From: Neckera pumila | Taxonomy: Eukaryota > Streptophyta > Bryopsida > Hypnales > Neckeraceae | Direction of reading: 5' to 3' | Assembly (NCBI GenBank): GCA_963969595.1 | Contig: OZ018408.1 | Coordinates: 4,213,823-4,277,822 of the forward strand | Length of the DNA stretch: 64,000 nt | Shown: piece after piece, positions 57,301 to 64,000 of the stretch | Position numbering within the stretch: position 1 is the first letter of the stretch | Layout: every line of letters begins with the position of its first letter | The notes under the pieces: model-generated | The model's input: the letters and a program-made list of their open reading frames with translations, nothing else | What the model was told of the DNA's origin: nothing | The model's database searches: none | Translations under genes and position numbers: made by a program

Positions 57301-58591
57301 TTAACCCTAAAGGACCGGCAACATGTGTTTTTTGGCCGTATAGAAATTTTGGGCAGGTACGTGTGACTAGAGATATCCATATTTGAGGCTGAAATTTTAA
57401 TAGAAGGTGGGGGTGAGGAATATCTTCATGTGCACCAAGTTTCATGACATTTTGAAATACGAGTCAAAAGTTGTGACCTGATATGTTACTTTTTTTTGTA
57501 ACCGGGCAGTTTGGGCAGATCAGAAAAAATCATTTTTTCTGGAATTTTATTTTTGAAATTGGTTCTCTACATTTATATATACTTAAAAAGCTTTGAGTCA
57601 TTCCATTTCAATCAATGAGTCAAAAGTTATGAGGGTTTTTGGTTTGCCGGCAGTTATGGATTCTCTACTCTAAAAAAAACTTTAAAGTTGTTTATTTAAC
57701 ACAATTTTCAATATTTTTGGAAAAAAATAAAATCCTAGGATGTAGATTGATTATTACAACATTACAACCGTTGGGATTGGCATTTTTAAATTCCATGATT
57801 AAATTTTTAACAATTTAGTATTTTGAGTCATTTTCTACTTCTTTCTACTTACTATTTTTTTCCTATATGTTGTACAATTCTAAATGATGTGAAATTTTTC
57901 ATGCATATAGCCAACTTGTTTAGGAAACTGAATTCAAAGAAGCACCACCTTTATCGGCATTTTTTCATTGAAAAGTGAGCTTGCAAAGTGCAGCTGCCCG
58001 GTTTTTCGCAGGATTGAAAAAATGGTTTTCAAGACTTTGAATGCTTATATCTTATGATCCACATGGTAGAATTTTCTGAAATTTTTACCACATGTTTTCA
58101 ATATATCATACTACAAGATCCTACGGTTACATGTGTCAAAAATTGTTTTTTTCCAAAAATTTGGTAGTTGTATTAGAAATGGCAGTTTTGGAGTGTTTTT
58201 GGTGATTACATCAATACCTTAAATGAGGCTGTTTGTTTTGTTTTGTTTTGTTTTGTTTTGTTTGTAGCGTGGACAACTTCCTGACTGTGCGTCCCCCGGC
58301 CGCATGCTTGGTACCGTCGGAAAGCTCTCGCCGAAGAGGGGTGCACCGGCTTGGTTTTGTGGCGTTTGGAGCGGTGGTGCAAAAGTTATTGAATTTCAAA
58401 GTATTTATTGATTAAAAAATTAGAAAGTTACTTTTACTTTGATTTTGGTGGCGTTCTTGGTACTGGGAGTGGAACCGGGAGTAGAACTGGGAGTAGAATC
58501 GGAAGTAGAACCAAGAGTGGAACTGGGAGTAGATGAAAATTGGGCCAATGGCACAGGGTCACACTAGTAGTTATGAAACTTTAGGGGTTAA
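57301..58591 (+). mobile_element. piggyBac-like MITE, copy A5, with a 350-bp insert
   Basis: TTAA-CCCTAAAGGACCGG on the left, CTTTAGGGG-TTAA on the right. The first ~910 bp follow A4. Near the right end, between '...GGTGATTACATCAATACC' and '...GTTATGAAACTTTAGGGG', a GC-richer insert (about 58215-58570) interrupts it. Confidence 0.75.
58215..58570. repeat. Insert in A5: (TTTTG)n, GC-rich block and 15-bp tandem repeats
   Basis: Starts with a GTTTT run (58229-58262), then a GC-rich block with CCCCCGGCCGCATGCTTGGT and GAAAGCTCTCGCCGAAGAGG, then about six units of a 15-bp GGGAGT(A/G)GAACT repeat (58451-58535). A decayed relative of the GC-rich block lies at 43640-43810. This may be a retroposed or transposed fragment; its source is unknown. 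Confidence 0.55.
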
Positions 58592-59403
58592 GGAGGCTCC
58601 TACAATCTATATTATTGTTGTGATTATTGTAATTTTTTCTAAAAATAGCTTTTTAGGAATATAATTTATTTTGGATTGGTGCCCGGGAGCAAAAGTTATG
58701 TTCCTTGGGCAACAAAAGAAAACCCCACAAAAACTCAAAATAAAATTTTCAAATTTTTTTTTTCATAGAAAGTATTTTTGTCTACATGGATTCATTCATT
58801 CATTTCATGAGAAAGTTATGGATAATCTTGTTTTGGAAGCAATCTAAGCATCTTCTTGAAAAATCAACATAGGAATGATTTTTTAATACAATTTTTGCAA
58901 AAAAATAAAAATGACAAGGTTAAGTTTGCTTGTTAGAACACTCTCACTGTTGGGATTATTGTTTTTCACTTCCATCTCAGACATATTAACAATTTAGTTT
59001 TTCCTTCAATCTTATGCTTGCTTCTACTTAAAAAAACAATTTAAAGCATGAAAATCAAGTATGTTTTGGAGATGTTTTTGCTAGATGGCAACTTAAATTT
59101 TTAGCAACAAAAATTTTATATTCAATATTGGTAGGCAAAAATTTTCAACTAAGAAGATTCAAAGCCTTAAAATCTAGTCAAGATAAAGGTACAACAAAAA
59201 ATGCCGGTTTTCTTCACTTTGAACAAAAATATTTTGCAATCCACCAAGTCAAAGTTTCTAAAATTTCTTTGACACATTCTTATGAAAGATCCTACAATTA
59301 AATATGTGAAAAAAAAAATTCTAAAGTTTTTGCACTTGCAATAGAAATGATAGTTTTGAGTGGAATTTGATGAAAAAAAAACAAGTTGATACTTTAGGAT
59401 TAA
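58592..59403 (+). mobile_element. Old piggyBac-like MITE relic, copy A7
   Basis: The right end keeps the family block ('ATGAAAGATCCTACAATTAAATATGTG' and 'GCACTTGCAATAGAAATGATAGTTTTGAG', then ACTTTAGGATTAA), matching A4/A5. The left end abuts A5. Strongly diverged. Confidence 0.5.
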
Positions 59404-59539
59404 AAAAGCCATGATACTTCAAGTGGTGCTATTTTGAGGTTAAGGAAACATTGGCATAATTGAAAGAAGCATTTGAAATCTTAAAAGACATATCCAAATG
59501 ACCATTGATTTCAAGCATTTTTATTCATCACATTGTTTT

Positions 59540-60460
59540 CTACCATTTTCCAAATAGATATAAAAAAAATTATATTTACTTTTCAATGATGAAGTCATAT
59601 GTCTACTACAAGCCATAAAGTTTTCAACTTTTATAGAAAAATTTGAAATTAATGTGAATTTATTATGAAAAATGAAAAAATTCATATTAAATACAGAATA
59701 TGCTAAAAAATCTAAAAATTTGACCCGACATATGTCCATTATAGTGAAAAACTCATCATGGTATAAACCAAAATTATCCTATCATTCTAAAATTAGGCAA
59801 TCAACAAACCATAGCATTAGAAAAAAATTCCGGACCTCAATGGGGTTGTCAAAATTTGACTTTCGACACCCTTGGGGTGCAATTATGGAACATTTAAGAA
59901 AAAAAAAAAAAAAAAAAAAAATTAGATTTTTTGTTGTGAAAAAAATATTAAAAAAAAAATTCAAGTCTGATGTGGCACTAACATGGCACCCTTTATGCCA
60001 CGTTGGATTTCACTTTTTTAAATTTTATTTATTTATTTATTTCTCTTATTGCACCGGCTCTCACGGCCCCTTCAAGGGTTGAAATTTTTTCTAATATTAT
60101 AGGCTCAAAATTCATATTGCTATAAAATATTGAAATTTATAAATTTTGCAAATTTTGCAACTAGAATAGAAATTGCAATTTGATAATCTTTATTTCATTA
60201 GTTGAACACAAATTTATAAATTATCATTTTTTAATCTAAAATTCACATCAAATAGATATAGTAAGAAATGGTTAAAATATACTACTAACAAGGGTGGTAC
60301 GTGGCTTGAGCATCTTCTTTTTTAGAAAAGTGAAGAATACCATATTGAAGGAGTTTGCAATAATATTCTTTGAAAATGTACTCAAACAACTTTAGAAAAA
60401 AATTAGATGAAATTTTTTTTCCATCCTACAATCTTAGGTGAAGATTCAAGGGACAAAAAA
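59540..60460. repeat. Dispersed AT-rich repeat D, copy 2, with C5 inserted
   Basis: Counterpart of 26985-27620 (see that entry), split at 59815 by C5. Continues to TTTCCATCCTACAATCTTAG near 60418-60440. Confidence 0.7.
59815..60096. mobile_element. TIR MITE family C, copy C5
   Basis: Left end CATTAGAAAAAAATTCCGGA, right end complement of ATTAGAAAAAATTTCAACCC. A-rich spacer at 59898-59960. The unoccupied site is ACCATGCTTATAGGCCC at 27231 in repeat D copy 1. Confidence 0.8.
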
Positions 60461-60619
60461 TGTCCGGAATATCCTTTAGGGAAGTAACCTTAGAAGGATG
60501 CTAGGGACCAAAGTGGTCCAATGGATGACTTCATTGTTAAATTTAGGATAATAGAATCCACCTGTTGGTCCAATAATTAGAGTATTTTGGTGACTACCTT
60601 GGTCACAAGGGGCCATGTC
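60461..60619. other. Short intergenic
   Basis: Nothing recognised. Confidence 0.3.
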
Positions 60620-60724
60620 TACTAGAAGAACTTCACGTTTTAGGTCACATTTTGTAACTTTTCAGACGGATTTTAGGTGACGTCAAAAAGAAAACGTGAC
60701 CTAAAATGCAAGGTTCTTCTAGTG
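60620..60724. mobile_element. Small CACTA-like MITE
   Basis: A 105-bp hairpin: TACTAGAAGAAC at the left and GTTCTTCTAGTG at the right (complement CACTAGAAGAAC), with GTC on both sides (60617-60619, 60725-60727). Inner arms ACGTTTTAGGTCAC and GTGACCTAAAATGC pair as well. Confidence 0.75.
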
Positions 60725-60859
60725 GTCCTTTGAGGGTTAATCCTATAATGCTGCTATAGACATTAAGTATCCGATGGATGACAAGGAATCCTTATGTATA
60801 GGACAAAAGTGCAACTATTCATCCTCAAAATTGTATTATGAAAAAGATTGGTCTTCTAC

Positions 60860-61179
60860 TACTAGAAGGAATCCATGTCTAAGTTGACAGATTTTGTGAG
60901 GCATTCAATGTAACAACTTGTGTTTTTATGTCAACAATGACATCCAATGTGGCATGAAGATGTCTACTAGAAGGAATCTGTGTCTAAGTTGACAGATATT
61001 GTTAGGCATTTAATGTAACAATTCATGTTTTTATGTCAACAATGACATCCAATATAGCATAAAGATGTTACATTGGACATCATTGTTGACATAAAAAGAC
61101 GAGTTGTTACATTGGATGTCTAACAAAATCTGTCAACTTAGACACAAGAAAATCCAAAAAAAACAAGCTTCTTCAAGTG
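60860..61179. mobile_element. Possible CACTA-like MITE with internal tandem duplication
   Basis: Left ACTAGAAGGAATCCATGTC recurs as ACTAGAAGGAATCTGTGTC at 60966. The 100-bp segment TCTAAGTTGACAGA...TTTATGTCAACAATGACATC is present twice direct and once inverted (61062-61145). The right end CTTCTTCAAGTG is a weak partner. Ends and target duplication are uncertain. Confidence 0.5.
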
Positions 61180-61574
61180 TATAACAATTTGACTTCCAAT
61201 GCATACTTTTTCATTTTTTTAAGTCATTGATTCCCTCAATATCAGAAAGGATAATTTCCACGGAGACCAACCTGTCCTTACAGAGTTAAGAACTTGCAGA
61301 AATGTCCATTTTTATTTCTTCCTTTAGCCGAATTGTGTTCCAATTGAGGCTATCTAAATAAAGTAGAACATCCCTATGCATCCAATTTCAATATCTACTA
61401 GACCTTCCCATTTGCGTCAGTCACCCATCCATTACTACAATCTTGGCAATCTTTTAGCATTATGGCAATGCACGTGGGGAGGGACATGTCAACATGTGGT
61501 TTAATATGGGTCTACCCACGCTTTATCAATTTTGTCCCAAAAAACTACAAAAATATAATCTATAGGAAATAAAA

Positions 61575-61823
61575 TTCAAAAAAAAAAAAAATTATTTTTT
61601 GCAAAATTTTTTTTGCTGCCCGCTCTCCCCTGTTTTGAGCTTATTTGGGCATAACTTTTTTTTCCGGGCACCGATTGAAAAAAAAATTATACTCCCACAA
61701 AGCTTCTCAGTTTTTCTATCTTCAAAAAAAGTTTCAAAAAATCTGGACAAAATTTCAGCCCGTAGGTACCTGTCCGAAATCCCACTTGTCCGATGAACGG
61801 ACACTTGGGCCTTTAGGGGTTAA
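61575..61823 (-). mobile_element. Partial piggyBac-like MITE, copy A6
   Basis: Read on the minus strand from 61823: TTAA-CCCCTAAAGG, then a divergent stretch, 'GGACAGGTACCTACGGGCTGAAATTTTGTCC', 'AAAGTTATGCCC' and 'GGGCAG', in the order found at the left ends of A2, A4 and A5. The other end is missing or unrecognisable. Confidence 0.6.
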
Positions 61824-61861
61824 AGCCATGTGTATGACATAGATTTGTGCACCAGTTCAAG

Positions 61862-61985
61862 GCCTGGTTCAGAGAGTGGCATGCGCCTCCATGTGGAACA
61901 AGCATTGATCCATGAGGTAATTTATCTCAAGTAAGGCAACCTAATTGACAAGGCAACCTAATTTCACTATTTTGTGTACAGGCTA
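61862..61985. repeat. Right arm of the 5.2-kb-spaced inverted repeat
   Basis: Complement of 56670-56800, with the strongest match around CAAGGCAACCTAATTTCACTATTT. Contains only one unit of the 51-bp sequence. Confidence 0.6.
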
Positions 61986-64000
61986 CAGGAGATAGCAAAT
62001 CTTGGTGGTAATAGGCTATCTACCTTATAGAGACTATCATTGTAAGTTGCTAAAGCCACAGTACCACACCCCTATCCCTAGCTCCTACACACTAGCTGTG
62101 GCGCTACCACGCAGTACGCAACAGCAGTGCTCTCCTTGAAGTCGTCCTTGTGCAACAGTACTCTTGATTATATGGGCGGCACAGCTACCCCACCATCGTC
62201 CCAGCAAGCCTTTCTCTGGCAACGCCCATCATCTCCCCAAAACCCAGCCTCTGCAACTCATTTTTTCTTTCCCTCTGCGTCTGTTTTGCATCTCCTTGTT
62301 GGCAGTTCTTGAGCTGAGGCATCTCCGAAGTTACGTCTTATGAGTTTACGCACACAAGGAGGCTAAGACGAGGCACTACTCTTGATTATACATTTGACGT
62401 TGTTGTTGCCTGTGGAGTCCTTCTGTTGCATCATTAATTTCGTCGCTGGAGTGTCTTGATTACAAGCGAGAGAGACGACCCTAGTTGCTCTTGGATCCTC
62501 ATGGCAGTCAGGTATGCACACTTCAAATGCGATCAGTTAAGTGTAAGTCTGAGCGTGGTCGATTGCTTCAAATTTGGTGGAGTATAGGCTCTCGACTGCT
62601 TTAGACTTGAACAAGCATTCTAGTAAGTCTTAGGGTGTCGTTTTGGGATAGCATGTGAGTGACTTTTGCATCTTGGAAGTGCTGTGCGTTATAGGTGTTC
62701 CTAGTTTTGGTTGGCTCTGGTGTTTGGCACTTGTGTTGCATGTAGGTTTAGGAGCCTACAATAGGCGGTGCTTGCAGTTGTACAACAAGCTCTAGGGGTG
62801 ACACTTGGATTTGCACTTCATTACTTGTGTGCTGTTCTTCTGTAGAAACCTTTTTCTAGAAGGTTGGGTGCTCTTTCATGGGTGAATATGTTGAATACAG
62901 TATGTCCTCACACAGAGTCCTAGACTATGCAGTGATTAGTTGTCAATTGGTGGAAGAACTTGAACTTGGCTCAACAAATAAATGGTTGCAATGTTGCAGG
63001 GATGAACAAATTTGCAGGGGGGTTTGACCACTCACAAGAATTGTCAGTGAGGAGAGTGCACATTGATAGCTCTCAACACAATTGGTTATGAATTCCTGGA
63101 AACAGTGGTGGTGAAAGACTTCATATTTCATTGATTTTGGGTCGCTCATGATGCAACAATTGACCACCATGGATGTGGATGAAGCATGAATTGAAGTAGT
63201 TCTTTCATCCAAAAGTATTCATTCATTTGAAGGACCAATATTGTGGAAGACTTTGTTGCAATTTAGGGATTTTATGCACTGAGAAATGGGTGTCCATGGC
63301 AAAATACTCCCTTGAGATTATTTGAATCTATTTCTAATGTATTATTTTATTCAAATGAAAGTCTTTGGGCAAAAGAAGAAGCATTTTCAAAAGGAGCTAT
63401 TTGCCAAGTGATCTTTGCCATGGCTTGAGAGTGAAAGTCTTATTACTTTGAAGGTAAGACATGTCCTAAGAAACTCTATATCAAGCATTATACTTTTAAT
63501 TTTCTCAAAAAATATGGCATTTTATCCAAAATTACAATATGGAATTTTAGTGAGTGCATATTTGTAAGATTAGGGATTGTAAGAGGTGTACATGGAGGAT
63601 AACGTAGAATGATAGAACCAATTGCAACATTTATCTAAATGTTCCAAATAAATTTTTTTTTTGATGTTGTCTATATTGATTGATGTTAGCTACCCCATAA
63701 ATTTTGAATTTTGCAATTTGATTGTAAAAAAATAATCTTCATACTTTGTCCTAGGCAAATTCAACAAGAAGTATGAAGATGTATTTCCAATCACTATACA
63801 TTGTCCATTAGGAAGTCATCAATTTTTAATTTGACATGAAGAAATTTAAAACTTGTATCATTTTGATTACAATTATTTTTTAGAATGTCACTTTTATATA
63901 TTCTAGTGAAAACGTACAATGGGAGAGGTCCAATAGTGGTCATCACCTTATGAGACAATATTAATTAGTATATATTAGGTGGAGGGATATGCTAGAATTC
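61986..64000. other. Unassigned right end of the window
   Basis: 62040-63000 is richer in G+C than its surroundings and contains a possible exon-donor context (CTCATGGCAGTCAG/GTATGC near 62498-62516) with a short plus frame at 62127-62312 (Ser/Pro-rich). It could be the 5' part of a gene running off the window, but no domain or second exon can be identified. 63200-64000 is AT-rich without features. Confidence 0.3.

Noticed and set aside
62127..62312. Ser/Pro-rich plus frame with a possible splice donor further on
   Set aside because: Too short and featureless to call; kept only as a note in the right-end region.
1..64000. CRISPR arrays, bacterial operons or phage genes
   Set aside because: No regularly spaced short repeats with unique spacers and no bacterial-type coding organisation; gene structures are eukaryotic.
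1..64000. Autonomous transposons or retrotransposon polyproteins
   Set aside because: No frame with transposase, integrase, reverse transcriptase or gag-like features; all elements seen are non-autonomous.

Overview
The window reads as land-plant nuclear DNA. It is AT-rich (by eye well under 40% GC), has spliced genes with GT-AG introns of about 125-350 nt, carries B3-domain DNA-binding proteins (a plant family), and is packed with short terminal-inverted-repeat (TIR) elements. No transposase, integrase or reverse transcriptase is readable. A non-flowering plant (bryophyte grade) is my guess, from the style of the lineage-expanded ubiquitin-like/RING family; this is inference and weak.

Two expanded gene families and one single gene make up almost all the coding content. 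(1) A two-B3-domain (REM-like) family occupies 9-24 kb: two minus-strand copies (9.0-10.3 and 13.9-15.1 kb) lie inside a ~2.4 kb direct duplication, and a third, inverted, more divergent copy lies at 22.5-23.8 kb. All three have the same three-exon structure with phase-0 introns. Two broken pieces (12.4-12.6 and 16.4-16.5 kb) lie between them. (2) A family I call U1-U6 (5.1, 32.4, 37.9, 46.5, 51.4 and 54.9 kb) encodes a short basic leader exon, a first ubiquitin-like domain, a second ubiquitin-like domain with a Gly-Gly end, a cysteine-rich domain and a C-terminal RING-H2. Only U6 (54.9-56.3 kb) is intact. U3 has lost its RING to a one-base frameshift, U4 has lost both ubiquitin-like domains, U1 has its 3' end replaced by transposon sequence, U2 is split by a Mutator-like insertion and also frameshifted, and U5 is heavily decayed. 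(3) A GC-rich, intronless atypical short-chain dehydrogenase-like gene with a likely mitochondrial presequence sits at 25.4-26.3 kb.

The rest is repeats: a 1.4 kb foldback element (0-1.5 kb); a piggyBac-like MITE family flanked by TTAA (2.7-5.1, 48.0, 57.3, 58.6, 61.6 kb); two other MITE families, called B and C here, one nested in the other at 19.9-20.5 kb; CACTA-like elements (29.6, 60.6 kb); a Stowaway-like MITE (40.1 kb); a Mutator-like element with a 9-bp target duplication (33.6 kb); and a family called H (6.2, 35.2 kb). Long stretches (27.6-29.6, 30.5-32.4, 40.2-44.3, 49.0-51.4, 62.0-64.0 kb) show nothing I can name.

The B3 proteins are probably nuclear DNA-binding factors. The intact U protein looks like a RING-type ubiquitin ligase with built-in ubiquitin-like modules. 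The two families share no evident pathway; the common theme is local gene amplification and decay driven by duplication and transposon insertion.
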